Assembly (NCBI GenBank): GCA_049314555.1 | Contig: JBMOEW010000027.1 | Span: 1 to 39,288, forward strand | Source of the DNA: REEB509 sp049314555 | GTDB taxonomy: Bacteria; Pseudomonadota; Alphaproteobacteria; Caulobacterales; Aquidulcibacteraceae | Direction of reading: 5' to 3' | DNA: 39,288 nt | In this document: positions 16,298 to 25,281 of the stretch, one piece after another | Layout of the letters: every line of letters begins with the position of its first letter | How positions within the stretch are numbered: position 1 is the stretch's first letter | The notes under the pieces: model-generated | Told to the model about the DNA's origin: nothing | The model's input: the letters and a program-made list of their open reading frames with translations, nothing else | The model's database searches: none | Translations under genes and position numbers: made by a program

Positions 16298-17089
16298 TTG
16301 ACGCGGCAGTTCACCACCCCGTCTGGCAGTCTGCGCTTTTACCTCACAGCGCCGTCGAGCTGCCCCTATCTGCCAGGACAGCGCGAGCGTAAAGTCTTTG
16401 CGAGCCTGGAAGGGCAAGACGCGGTCGGCCTGAACGAAGCGCTCACCAACGCCGGCTTTCGGCGCTCTCAAAACATCGCCTATCGACCGGCCTGTGAGGG
16501 CTGCAGCGCCTGCATGTCTGCCCGTGTGGTGGCCAACCGTTTGCAGCTGTCGCGGACCTGGCGAAAAACCCTCAACCGCAACGCAGACCTAACCCGCAGC
16601 CTGCGTCCTGCCGAAGCCACAGAGGAGCAGTTTTGGCTTCTGCGCCGCTATCTCACCTCGCGCCATGGTGCGGGGGGCATGTCAGACATGACCTTCCTGG
16701 ACTATGCCGCGATGGTCGAGGAAAGCGCCGTCCGCACCCATATTGTGGAGTATCGCTACGCCAGCGGCCCCAACCGCGATGAACTCGCAGCGGCCGTGTT
16801 GGTGGATGTCCTTCGCGACGGCCTGTCGCTGGTTTACAGCTTCTTCGACACCACTGATCCGCGTCGCTCGCTGGGCGTCTTCACCATCCTTGATCACGTG
16901 ATGCAGGCGCGTGCCGCTGGGTTTTCCTACGTGTATCTGGGCTACTGGGTGCAGGGCTCTGAAAAAATGAGCTACAAAGCAGATTTTCAGCCGCTAGAAC
17001 TACTGGTGGGCGGAGAATGGCGGCCTTTCACGGACGTGTTCCCCGCCCCACCCCCCGGCCTCAACACCCCCACCAACGAAGGCACCTGA
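16298..17089 (+). CDS. bpt: aspartate/glutamate leucyltransferase Bpt
   Basis: Bpt moves leucine from Leu-tRNA to proteins with N-terminal Asp or Glu, marking them for ClpS/ClpAP degradation (bacterial N-end rule). The 263-aa product has the arginyltransferase-like fold. Cysteines C22, C66, C69 and C72 in SSCPYLPG and ACEGCSACMSARV are the conserved set. YLGYWVQGSEKMSYKADFQPLE towards the end is the family signature, given here only in part as GYWVQGSEKMSYK. The start is TTG at 16298 with AAAGG before it; the nearby ATG at 16293 hits a stop at once. Only 4 nt separate its stop from the TRAP dctP start, so the genes may be cotranscribed. Confidence 0.93.
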   Translation: MTRQFTTPSGSLRFYLTAPSSCPYLPGQRERKVFASLEGQDAVGLNEALTNAGFRRSQNIAYRPACEGCSACMSARVVANRLQLSRTWRKTLNRNADLTRSLRPAEATEEQFWLLRRYLTSRHGAGGMSDMTFLDYAAMVEESAVRTHIVEYRYASGPNRDELAAAVLVDVLRDGLSLVYSFFDTTDPRRSLGVFTILDHVMQARAAGFSYVYLGYWVQGSEKMSYKADFQPLELLVGGEWRPFTDVFPAPPPGLNTPTNEGT

Positions 17090-17093
17090 CCCT

Positions 17094-18233
17094 ATGGATC
17101 GTCGCACGCTGCTCACTTCCGTGGCCGTAGGCGCTGCTGTCGGCGTGGGCGCAGGCCTTGGCACCGTTCAGCTCGGCGGGCGCAGCGCAATCACCACGCA
17201 AGGCCCCGCTGCCGCGATGATCAACCGCGGTCGCACCCGTGAACTTTTGATGGTCACCAGCTGGCCGCGCAACATGCCGGGTCTGGGAGAATCGGCGGAT
17301 TACCTCGCCAAGCTGATCGGCGACATGACCGGCGGTGCCATCCGCATCGAGGTCGCCACCGCCGGCGAACGCGTGCCCCCCTTCGGCGTGTTCGATGCGG
17401 TCAGCCTTGGCCGGGCGGACATGTATCACGCCGCCGACTATTACTGGACCGGCAAATCCCCCGCCTATCCGTTTTTCACCGCGGTGCCGTTTGGCCTATC
17501 CACCCAAGAGATGCTGGGCTGGATCGACCACGGCGGCGGCCAAGCGCTGTGGAACGAACTCTCCGCCCAGTTCAACATTGTCCCATTCCCAGCCGCCACC
17601 ACCGGCGTGCAAATGGGCGGCTGGTTCAAGCGCGAAGTGCGGGGCCTGGATGATTTCCGCGGCCTCAAAATGCGCATCCCCGGCATGGGAGGCGATGTCA
17701 TCCGCGCGCTGGGCGGGTCAGCGGTGGCCATTCCTGGTGGCGAAATCTTCGGCGCCCTGCAGTCAGGTCTGATTGACGCCACCGAGTGGGTCGGCCCCTG
17801 GAACGATTATCAGCTCGGCTTCTATCGGGTCGCGCCGTATTATTATGGCCCCGGCTTCCATGAGCCAGGCCCGATCCTGGCCTGCGGCATCAACCGCCAG
17901 GTCTGGGAAAGCCTTCCCAGCGATCAGCAGGCGATCGTGCGCGCCGCCTGCCACGCAGCCAACCACTGGAGCATCGGGGCCTTCCATTGGAAAAGCGCCG
18001 AGTATCTGAAAATCCTCCTGGACGACCACGGCGTACAGCTGCGCCAGTTCCCACAGGACGTCATCCGCCGCGCCTACGAAGCCTCCAACGACATCTTGGC
18101 CACCATCGCCAACAACGATGGCCTCTCCCGGCGGATCTATGAAAGCTTCGATACTGCAAGGCGCACGTTGCCCAGCTGGTCCAACGTCGCCGACGGCGGC
18201 TATTTCAACATGCGCAACGCTGCGGCGGGCTAG
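17094..18233 (+). CDS. TRAP transporter substrate-binding protein (DctP, TakP-like)
   Basis: This is the periplasmic solute-binding subunit of a tripartite ATP-independent transporter, 379 aa. The N terminus MDRRTLL followed by a hydrophobic segment (about 7-25) is compatible with Tat or Sec export. The body resembles the TakP type that binds 2-oxo acids or lactate: GVQMGGWFKRE (171-181), KMRIPGMGG (192-200), whose R194 fits the family's carboxylate-binding arginine, and EWVGPWNDYQLGFY (231-244) with YYYGPGFHEPG. The exact substrate is not readable. Relatives are also labelled mannitol/chloroaromatic transporters. dctQ and dctM follow directly. Confidence 0.92.
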   Translation: MDRRTLLTSVAVGAAVGVGAGLGTVQLGGRSAITTQGPAAAMINRGRTRELLMVTSWPRNMPGLGESADYLAKLIGDMTGGAIRIEVATAGERVPPFGVFDAVSLGRADMYHAADYYWTGKSPAYPFFTAVPFGLSTQEMLGWIDHGGGQALWNELSAQFNIVPFPAATTGVQMGGWFKREVRGLDDFRGLKMRIPGMGGDVIRALGGSAVAIPGGEIFGALQSGLIDATEWVGPWNDYQLGFYRVAPYYYGPGFHEPGPILACGINRQVWESLPSDQQAIVRAACHAANHWSIGAFHWKSAEYLKILLDDHGVQLRQFPQDVIRRAYEASNDILATIANNDGLSRRIYESFDTARRTLPSWSNVADGGYFNMRNAAAG

Positions 18234-18239
18234 GCGTAG

Positions 18240-18914
18240 ATGTTCCAAGCCTTCGCCCACCACGCCGGCCAGATCCTTGGCCCCGTCGCTTCGGTTGGCC
18301 TGTGGGCCCTTGCCCCATTCTTGCTGCTGCCGCTGCTGATTTTGATCCTCGGCCAAACCGCACAAGCTGTGGCGCTGCCGGCCACCCAACTCATTGAAAG
18401 CGTCTCTGCCTTCGCTGAACGGATCGCCCAGATCCTTTTGCTGATATTGCTACTGGCGGTTTTTGGCACCGTGGTGATGCGCTACATCTTCGGCTGGAGC
18501 GCGAATTGGCTGCAAGAGGGCGCACTGTTTGCCCATGGCATTTCGTTCCTGTTGGCAGCCCCCGCAGCCCTTGGCCGCGAAGCCCATGTGCGCGTGGATG
18601 TCCTGCTGTCGCGGTTCTCCCGCAAGGGCAAAGCTTGGGTCGACGTGGTGGCCTTTTACGTCTTCTTGACGCCCCTGACCCTTGCAATCGTTTCGGTTGC
18701 TGATCGCTTCTTGGGCCTGTCCTGGAGCATGGCGGAGCGTTCCCCCGAAACCGACGGGCTGCCCGGCTGGTTCCTCGTCAAAACTTTCATTCCGGTTTTT
18801 GCTGTTCTACTGCTGGCGCAAGGCGTGGCATGGGCGTCGCGCGCCGCATGCACAATCCGCGACATCGCCCCCGCGCCCCCCCGTTTTACGCCTGAACGCG
18901 AGCGCCCCGCCTGA
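18240..18914 (+). CDS. TRAP transporter small permease (DctQ)
   Basis: DctQ is the small membrane subunit that links DctP docking to the large permease. The 224-aa protein shows an N-terminal hydrophobic helix (about 15-45), then four more helices. VVMRYIFGWSANWLQE and the loop AALGREAHVRVDVLLSRFS match the family. The start lies 6 nt after the dctP stop and has no strong ribosome-binding site, suggesting coupling. Its TGA overlaps the dctM ATG (TGATG). The extra N-terminal helix makes it longer than the commonest form (about 160-180 aa), as in other TakPQM-type systems. Confidence 0.9.
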   Translation: MFQAFAHHAGQILGPVASVGLWALAPFLLLPLLILILGQTAQAVALPATQLIESVSAFAERIAQILLLILLLAVFGTVVMRYIFGWSANWLQEGALFAHGISFLLAAPAALGREAHVRVDVLLSRFSRKGKAWVDVVAFYVFLTPLTLAIVSVADRFLGLSWSMAERSPETDGLPGWFLVKTFIPVFAVLLLAQGVAWASRAACTIRDIAPAPPRFTPERERPA

Positions 18915-20479
18915 TGCAGATCTCCGAATACCTCGACGTTTTGATGTTTTGCGCTTTGGCGCTCGGCATTCTGTCTGGCGCACCGGTGGCCTTCACCTTG
19001 GCCGGCATCGCGCTGATTTTTGCGGCCCTTGGCTTGGCGTTTGGCATTGTCGAGCCGCGCTTCCTGCTGGAATTGCCCCTGCGCATTTTCGGCACCATGA
19101 CCAACATGTCGCTAACAGCCGTGCCGCTGTTTATCCTGATGGGGGCCATTCTGGAGCGATCCAAAATCGCCGAAGACCTCCTCACCACCATGGGCGATTT
19201 GTTTGGGTCGCTGCGCGGCGGCCTGTTGTTCGCCACCACGATCGTTGGGGCCTTGCTTGCGGCCTCCACCGGCGTCGTTGGGGCCACTGTGGTCACGATG
19301 GGGCTCTTGTCTCTGCCGGTGATGCTTGCCCGCGGCTATGACAAAAGCCTGGCCACCGGCTCGATCGCGGCCGCGGGCACTTTAGGCCAAATCATCCCGC
19401 CCTCGATTGTGCTGATCTTGCTGGGCGATCAACTCGCCAACGCCACCAATGCCGCCCGCGAAGGGGCAGGCCACGACGTGGGGTCTGTCTCCGTCGGCGA
19501 TCTTTTCGCCGGCGCGCTCATTCCGGGGCTTTTGCTGGTCGCCCTCTATCTTGCTTACCAAGCGGCCTACGTGTTCTTCAAGCCCGCCGCAGCCCCCCCA
19601 GGCCCTGCGCGACTGCCAAGCCTTGGCCGCCTTGTCAGCGCCCTCGCAGCGCCGCTTGGCCTAATCCTTGCGGTTTTGGGATCGATCATGGTGGGTGCCG
19701 CCACCCCAACGGAAGGGGCAGCGGTCGGCGCGGCGGGGTCGATGTTGTTGGCGGGCTGGCGATTGGCCACCAACCAGTCAAAGCTCACCCGTGCGATCAT
19801 TGGCGCAGGCGGCCTTGCAGGCCTTGCCTTGATCATCATGCGCTTTACGGTTGATCTGCGCTTGGGACGCCCAGACGCAACCGGCCAAGAGCAAGCCTTG
19901 ATTTGGCTCGCCGTTGCCCTCGCGCTGGTGTTTGCCGCTGCCCTTGTGATTTCAGGCTTTGCCCTGTTTGCAAGAAAGGCCCTGCAGCCCGCCGTGCGCT
20001 CCACCGTCGAGATCACCGCGATGGTCTTTACGATCCTGATCGGTGCCACCCTGTTTTCGGCGGTGTTTCAGGAATTGGACGGCAAGGCGTGGGTCACCCA
20101 CATGTTGTCCAATATCCCGGGTGGCCTAGTCGGTGCCCTGATCGTGGTCAACATCGCGATCTTCTTGCTGGGCTTTTTTATCGACTTCATTGAGATCTGC
20201 TCGATTGTGGTACCCCTCACCGCCCCGGCGCTGATCATGATGGGGGCCGATCCCGTTTGGCTGGGCGTGCTCTTGGCGATGAATCTGCAAACAAGCTTCC
20301 TCACGCCGCCCTTTGGCTTTGCGCTGTTTTACCTGCGCGGCGTGGCCCCGCCGGAGGTCCGCACCATGGATATCTATAAGGGGTCAGTCCCCTTCATCGG
20401 CCTACAGATTGTGGGGCTGTTGGCGGTCGCGTTCTTTCCGTGGCTTGCCACTTGGTTGCCGGGCATTCTGTACCGATAG
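18914..20479 (+). CDS. TRAP transporter large permease (DctM)
   Basis: DctM is the ion-coupled large permease of the TRAP transporter. The 521-aa protein has more than 12 hydrophobic segments and the expected motifs: AVPLFILMGAILERS (69-83), AASTGVVGATVVTMGLL (116-132), GTLGQIIPPS (155-164), GAATPTEGAAVGA (261-273) and LTPPFGFALFYLRG near the end. It is about 90 residues longer than typical DctM (about 430), with extra hydrophobic sequence at about 291-356. This is common in the 2-oxo-acid type. Substrate is probably an organic acid. It ends 3 nt before the stop of the convergent M48 protease gene. Confidence 0.94.
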   Translation: MQISEYLDVLMFCALALGILSGAPVAFTLAGIALIFAALGLAFGIVEPRFLLELPLRIFGTMTNMSLTAVPLFILMGAILERSKIAEDLLTTMGDLFGSLRGGLLFATTIVGALLAASTGVVGATVVTMGLLSLPVMLARGYDKSLATGSIAAAGTLGQIIPPSIVLILLGDQLANATNAAREGAGHDVGSVSVGDLFAGALIPGLLLVALYLAYQAAYVFFKPAAAPPGPARLPSLGRLVSALAAPLGLILAVLGSIMVGAATPTEGAAVGAAGSMLLAGWRLATNQSKLTRAIIGAGGLAGLALIIMRFTVDLRLGRPDATGQEQALIWLAVALALVFAAALVISGFALFARKALQPAVRSTVEITAMVFTILIGATLFSAVFQELDGKAWVTHMLSNIPGGLVGALIVVNIAIFLLGFFIDFIEICSIVVPLTAPALIMMGADPVWLGVLLAMNLQTSFLTPPFGFALFYLRGVAPPEVRTMDIYKGSVPFIGLQIVGLLAVAFFPWLATWLPGILYR

Positions 20480-20482
20480 CCC

Positions 20483-21553
20483 TTAGTGCCACGGCCCCGC
20501 GTCCCCGGACGACGGCGTCTCCCGGCCCACCATCTCCATCTCCGTGCGCGCGCCCGCATAGGCTTCCAGCACAGCAATCCGCTTTTCAATTGGCGGATGG
20601 GTCGCAAACAAACCGACAAAATCCGCATGCGGATTTTCGATGAACATCTCCCGCACTTCCGCCGGCGGACCTTCCACATGCGCATGACCAGAAATCTTGC
20701 GCAGGGCGCTCACCATGGCGTCGGGGTTCTTGGTCAGCTCCACAGCGCCAGCGTCCGCCAGGAACTCGCGTTTGCGTGACAACGCAAACCGGATCACCAC
20801 CGCCAGCGCATAAGACAGCGCGATGATCAAAAGTCCCACAGCGATGGCAACGATCGCTGCCCCCGCCGCGCCCCCAGAAGACCCCCCGCCACTGCTACGA
20901 TTGTAAGACGAACGTGACCGCCCATCGCCAAAGCTGACGCCACTGCGCAACGCGCGGAACGCCATTTCCCCAACGAACGAAAAAATCCCGACAAAGATCA
21001 CAGAGATGATCAATAGCCGCACATCGCGGTTGCGAATGTGGGTCAGCTCATGCGCCAGCACAGCTTCCAGCTCGTCCTTGTTCAGCGTGTCCACAAGACC
21101 CCGCGTCACTGTGATCGAATATTGGCCCTGGTGCAGCCCCGTCGCAAAGGCGTTCAGCGCCGGCGTGTTCATCACCCGCAGGGCGGGCATCGGCTCGCCC
21201 CGCGAAATGCAAAGGTTTTCCAGGAGATTATAGAGCTCAGGCGCGTCGCGCCGCTCCAACGGTTTCGCCCCGGTCGAGGCATCGATCATGCCCTGGTAAA
21301 AGGCATAGGCGATGGCAAACCAAAGCCCAGCCCCCACGAGCGCATAGGGCCAAGACACGGCCAATCGCTCGCCCGCCCAGCGCAACGGGTTCAGCATTGA
21401 CGGATCGCCAACCCCGCCCGCCAAAGCCATCCCCGCATACAGCAGAAACAGCGCATAGATCAGCAGGATCAACAAAACCGGAAAGCCGCCTAACAACAGA
21501 AGCGACTTCCAGTTGTTGTTCCAGATATGAGTGGCGAGGCCGTAGGCCTTCAT
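20483..21553 (-). CDS. M48 family membrane metalloprotease (HtpX-like)
   Basis: The 356-aa protein has two N-terminal membrane helices (about 18-45 and 70-88), the zinc motif HELTH at 168-172 and the third ligand E263 in SRKREFLADAGA, with further hydrophobic segments between (about 180-200 and 231-257). A Ser/Gly-rich loop lies at 209-230. Family members degrade damaged membrane proteins from the inner membrane. The immediate upstream neighbour is lemA (15-nt gap), a pairing seen in many bacteria. It is related to HtpX but longer, with extra N-terminal sequence, so I do not give the htpX symbol. C-terminal tail is polar. Confidence 0.9.
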   Translation of the reverse strand: MKAYGLATHIWNNNWKSLLLLGGFPVLLILLIYALFLLYAGMALAGGVGDPSMLNPLRWAGERLAVSWPYALVGAGLWFAIAYAFYQGMIDASTGAKPLERRDAPELYNLLENLCISRGEPMPALRVMNTPALNAFATGLHQGQYSITVTRGLVDTLNKDELEAVLAHELTHIRNRDVRLLIISVIFVGIFSFVGEMAFRALRSGVSFGDGRSRSSYNRSSGGGSSGGAAGAAIVAIAVGLLIIALSYALAVVIRFALSRKREFLADAGAVELTKNPDAMVSALRKISGHAHVEGPPAEVREMFIENPHADFVGLFATHPPIEKRIAVLEAYAGARTEMEMVGRETPSSGDAGPWH

Positions 21554-21568
21554 CGCCCTCGCCCCCGA

Positions 21569-22147
21569 TCAGGGTTTAAAGCTGACAGCGGGTGCATCCT
21601 CAAGCTTATCGCGCTGCTCTTCGCCAAGGTCGAAGAACTCCCGTGGGCCAAACCCAAGCGGGCCGGCAAACACCACCGCCGGGAATTGCTCGCGCGAGGT
21701 ATTGTATTCACCCACTGCATTGTTGAAGAAGCGCCGCGCCGCAGCGATCTTGTTTTCAATGTCGGAGAGCTCGGTTTGCAGCTGCTGGAAATTGGTGTTG
21801 GCTTTCAGGTCTGGATAGGCTTCTGAAAGCGCAAACAACCGCCCGAGGGCTGCGCCCAAAACGCCTTCCGCTTGGGCCATTTGCCCCACATTGCCGGACC
21901 CTTCCGCCCGCACCGCAGCGTTGCGCGCCTGGATCACCGCCTCAAGCGTTTCGCGCTCATGGCTGGCATAACCTTTGACCGTTTCGACCAGATTGGGCAC
22001 CAGGTCGTGGCGCTGCTTTAGCTGCACGTCCACGTCGGCAAACGCCTGGTTGCAGCGCTGCCGCAGCGCCACGAGGCTGTTGTAGATGCCGATCCCAATC
22101 ATGACCAGAACGGCCAGTACAATCAGCACGATAATTCCGGTGCTCAT
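21569..22147 (-). CDS. lemA: LemA family protein
   Basis: LemA proteins are small membrane-anchored helical bundles of uncertain function, often linked to M48 proteases. The 192-aa product has one N-terminal membrane helix (about 4-22) followed by the conserved segment YNSLVALRQRCNQAFADV, then QRHDLVPNLVETVKGY and the helical region ending RRFFNNAVGEYN. The ATG at 22147 is chosen because GGGAG precedes it. An upstream in-frame start has no such site. It is the first gene of the lemA-M48 pair and lies 65 nt past parC's stop codon, on the same strand. I could not find a convincing promoter in that gap. Confidence 0.94.
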   Translation of the reverse strand: MSTGIIVLIVLAVLVMIGIGIYNSLVALRQRCNQAFADVDVQLKQRHDLVPNLVETVKGYASHERETLEAVIQARNAAVRAEGSGNVGQMAQAEGVLGAALGRLFALSEAYPDLKANTNFQQLQTELSDIENKIAAARRFFNNAVGEYNTSREQFPAVVFAGPLGFGPREFFDLGEEQRDKLEDAPAVSFKP

Positions 22148-22212
22148 GGCGATCTCCCGCACAATTCAAAAACGTGTGTAGCAAAGTCCAACGACCTTGA
22201 CAGCCGAAAACC

Positions 22213-24477
22213 CTATTCGCCTAAGCTATCGTTAAAGCGGCCCGATCGCGAAAACCCCTTCGGTGCGGGTTTGCCGGCGCTGGCGCGTTTGCCCACATGG
22301 CTTTCCCACTCCGGCGTGGCACGCGAACGCCCCGCACTATCGATCCAGATCAGGCCGTCCGTGGCGGTGAACACATGGACATCGCTCAAGCCCCCTTCGC
22401 TAAAGGCCTGCAGCCGCACGCCCTTGCCGCGCCCCATCTCCGGCAGTTCCTCAAGCGCAAACACCAAGAGCTTGCGGTTTTCCCCGATCGATCCGACGCG
22501 GTCTCCGCGCACCGGCACGGCGGCCTTGGCCCGCGCGTCGTCTGTCAGGTTCAACACCTGCTTGCCAGACCGCTTCTGCGCCAACATTTCCGCCTCCGGC
22601 GCGATGAAGCCGTAGCCATCGGAAGACGCCACAAGCCGCCGTGCGCCTGGCTCATGGGCAAACAGAGCGATGATGTCATGCTCTTCGCCCAACTCGATCA
22701 GCAGGCGGATCGGCTCGCCGTGTCCCCGACCGCCTGGCAATTTGTGCGCCTCAAACGTGAACGCCCGCCCATCGCTGGCAAACGCCAACAGCTTGTCGGT
22801 GGTATCACATCGCACCACAAACGCCGCGTCATCGCCTTCCTTGAACTTCACGCCGTCCAGATCGTCCAAGCGCCCCTTCAGGGCACGGATCCAACCCTTT
22901 TGCGAAAGTACCACGGTGATCGGCTCGCGGGTGACGAACGCTTCCACCGAAATCGGCGTTGCTTCGCGCGCGGCCGCGGTTCCAAGCGTCGAGCGTCGCC
23001 GCCCAAACGGCGTATCTGGCCCAAACGCCGCCCGCCGACCGGCAAGGTCGCTGGCAATCCGGTCCCATTGCGCCCCGTCGTTCGCCAACAGCGCCTGCAA
23101 GCCCGCCTGCTCTGCCCGCAACGCCGCATCCTCGCGCCGCAGCTCCATTTCCTCCAGCTTGCGCAGCGCCCGCAGCCGTGTGTTCAAGATCGCTTCGGCC
23201 TGCACATCGGTTAGCTTGAACGCCTTGATCAGGGCGGGCTTTGGCTCGTCTTCCGTGCGGATAATGCGGATCACTTCGTCCAGGTTCAGATAGACGATCA
23301 GCAAGCCCGCCAACACTTCCAGCCGGGCGGCGATCTTGCCAAGCCGGAAGCTGGTGCGTCGCTGCAAAACCTCGCGCTGGTGCGCCAAGAAGGCAACCAA
23401 CACCTCTTTCAACGTCATCAGCCGCGGCGTCTGGCTGGCGTCCAGAACGTTCATGTTGAGCGGGATGCGGCTTTCCAATTCAGAGAGCTTGAACAGGCTC
23501 TCCATCATCATCTCCGGCTCCACCGTGCGCGACCGCGGCTCTATCACGATCCGCACGGTTTCTGCGCTTTCGTCGCGCGCGTCGCCCACCAGCGGGGCCC
23601 GCTTGCTTTCGATCAAGTCTGCGATCTGCGCGATCAGCTTGGCCTTTTGGACCTGATAGGGGATCTCGGTGATGATCACGCGCCATTGGCCGCGCGCCAT
23701 CTCTTCCACTTCCCAGCGCGCCCGCACCCGAAAGCCGCCGCGCCCCGTGGCGTAGGCTTCGCGGATCGCCTCTGGCGGCTCCACGATAATGCCGCCGGTT
23801 GGCAAATCTGGCCCAGGGATAAACCGCAGCAGGGCATCCACATCCGCTTCGGGATGATGGATCAAATGGATGGAAGCGTCGATCAGCTCCGCCACGTTGT
23901 GCGGCGGCACGCTGGTGGCCATGCCCACCGCAATACCCGTGGCCCCATTGGCCAACAGATTGGGAAAGCCACCTGGCAGCACGATCGGTTCGCTGTCTTG
24001 CTGGTCGTAGGTTTCGCGGAAATCGACGGCGTTTTCGTCGATCCCTTCCAACAGCATTTCAGCGGCTTTGGTCAGTCGGCTTTCGGTGTAGCGCATGGCA
24101 GCGGCGTTATCGCCGTCCACGTTGCCGAAATTGCCTTGGCCATCCACCAGCGGATAGCGGACTGAAAAGTCCTGCGCTAAGCGCACCATCGCATCATAGA
24201 TCGCCTGGTCGCCGTGGGGGTGGAAACTCCCCATCACATCACCCACCACCTTGGCGGATTTGCGCAGCGGATCGCCTGACCCAAGCCCCATGCGCCGCAT
24301 CACATACAAAATCCGCCGATGCACCGGCTTTAGCCCGTCGCGCACATCGGGCAGCGCCCGCGACGTGATCGTCGACAGCGCATAGGCAAGATAGCGCTTT
24401 GCCAGCGCATCGCCGATCGGTTCATCAATGATGCGGCCACCTTCGTCGCCGCCCAGCGAGCTCATATCATCGGCCAT
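22213..24477 (-). CDS. parC: DNA topoisomerase IV subunit A
   Basis: ParC is the cleaving subunit of topoisomerase IV, which separates daughter chromosomes. In the 754-aa product the start RYLAYALSTITSRALPDVRDG is typical, here abbreviated ALPDVRDGLKPVHRR (41-55). The quinolone-determining segment is FHPHGDQAIYDAM (85-97), the catalytic tyrosine Y130 is in RYTESRL, and the C-terminal beta-pinwheel domain starts near 500. Q91 sits where E. coli ParC has Ser80; Gln here is, to my knowledge, common in alphaproteobacterial ParC. AAGGATAGG precedes the ATG. It follows recO with a 66-nt gap on the same strand. The partner parE is outside the window. Confidence 0.96.
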   Translation of the reverse strand: MADDMSSLGGDEGGRIIDEPIGDALAKRYLAYALSTITSRALPDVRDGLKPVHRRILYVMRRMGLGSGDPLRKSAKVVGDVMGSFHPHGDQAIYDAMVRLAQDFSVRYPLVDGQGNFGNVDGDNAAAMRYTESRLTKAAEMLLEGIDENAVDFRETYDQQDSEPIVLPGGFPNLLANGATGIAVGMATSVPPHNVAELIDASIHLIHHPEADVDALLRFIPGPDLPTGGIIVEPPEAIREAYATGRGGFRVRARWEVEEMARGQWRVIITEIPYQVQKAKLIAQIADLIESKRAPLVGDARDESAETVRIVIEPRSRTVEPEMMMESLFKLSELESRIPLNMNVLDASQTPRLMTLKEVLVAFLAHQREVLQRRTSFRLGKIAARLEVLAGLLIVYLNLDEVIRIIRTEDEPKPALIKAFKLTDVQAEAILNTRLRALRKLEEMELRREDAALRAEQAGLQALLANDGAQWDRIASDLAGRRAAFGPDTPFGRRRSTLGTAAAREATPISVEAFVTREPITVVLSQKGWIRALKGRLDDLDGVKFKEGDDAAFVVRCDTTDKLLAFASDGRAFTFEAHKLPGGRGHGEPIRLLIELGEEHDIIALFAHEPGARRLVASSDGYGFIAPEAEMLAQKRSGKQVLNLTDDARAKAAVPVRGDRVGSIGENRKLLVFALEELPEMGRGKGVRLQAFSEGGLSDVHVFTATDGLIWIDSAGRSRATPEWESHVGKRASAGKPAPKGFSRSGRFNDSLGE

Positions 24478-24543
24478 GGCCTATCCTTGGCGTCTCTGCA
24501 TTCTGCACAACTGGGCATTGGGTCGCCCGATTCGCACCTGATG

Positions 24544-25278
24544 TTACAGTCGGCTTGATAAACCTAAACGCTCTATCAACCGCCGCCGAGCATCTGGCAG
24601 GCCTTCGCCCTTCACATCAAAAATCCGCCGTTCGAGAAAATAGCCCGACAGCGCAAACGCATCGGCCACATCGCCCGGCACAATTTCCGCCTCTGGGTCG
24701 CGCAAGAAAGCAGGCAATGCCAACAGCTTGTCCGCAAACGGCCCACCCGCGATGGCGCTGGCCGCACGCCCGGTGCGTGGGCTTACCCAGGCCAGATCCT
24801 CTGTGTCGCCGGTCAACGCGCACTGGCTCAGGTCAAGCCCGTAGCCTGCCGCCGTCAACACACCCAACTCAAACCGCGCATATAGCGCTGGCCACACCGC
24901 CCCCTCGCCAAAGTTCTCAATCAGCACCACCAGCGCTTCATAAACCGGCGCATTGGCTTGGCGCTCCGCCAGCCCGCCCCGAAGCAGCGCCGTGGCGCAC
25001 GCCAAAGCATCAAGCGCCGCCGCATCGTTCAACAGCGTGGCCGCCACCGCCCGTTCCAGCTCCAACGGCGCAAAAAAACCAAGCTGCTCAGAAAGCCGCG
25101 CCTTCCACCCCGCGCGCACGATGTTGCCAGCCTGCAGCACCCCCACCATGCGCTTGGCGGAGCCGCCATGCACCATCGCCGCAAACCGCCCGTGCTCGCG
25201 GGTGAACAGCTCGGCCACCGCGCCACTTTCGCCATGCCGGCGCGCCCCCAACACAACGCCGTCGTCGGTCCATTCCAT
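24544..25278 (-). CDS. recO: DNA repair protein RecO
   Basis: RecO anneals SSB-coated DNA and loads RecA together with RecR in the RecFOR pathway. The 244-aa protein starts with the OB-fold segment MEWTDDGVVLGARRHGESG and has HGRFAAMVHGG (29-39), which is the family pattern, followed by the helical domain with YARFELGVLTAAGYGLDL. The zinc cysteine cluster of some RecO proteins is absent, as in many alphaproteobacteria. It starts 3 nt after the era stop, so it is the end of the rpoZ-rsh-pdxJ-acpS-lepB-rnc-era-recO run, possibly with parC read through. Confidence 0.93.
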   Translation of the reverse strand: MEWTDDGVVLGARRHGESGAVAELFTREHGRFAAMVHGGSAKRMVGVLQAGNIVRAGWKARLSEQLGFFAPLELERAVAATLLNDAAALDALACATALLRGGLAERQANAPVYEALVVLIENFGEGAVWPALYARFELGVLTAAGYGLDLSQCALTGDTEDLAWVSPRTGRAASAIAGGPFADKLLALPAFLRDPEAEIVPGDVADAFALSGYFLERRIFDVKGEGLPDARRRLIERLGLSSRL

Positions 25279-25281
25279 GTG

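Noticed and set aside
22500..24300. Gln at the quinolone-target position of ParC as a resistance mutation
   Set aside because: Gln at this position appears usual in alphaproteobacterial ParC, so it is not evidence of selected resistance.
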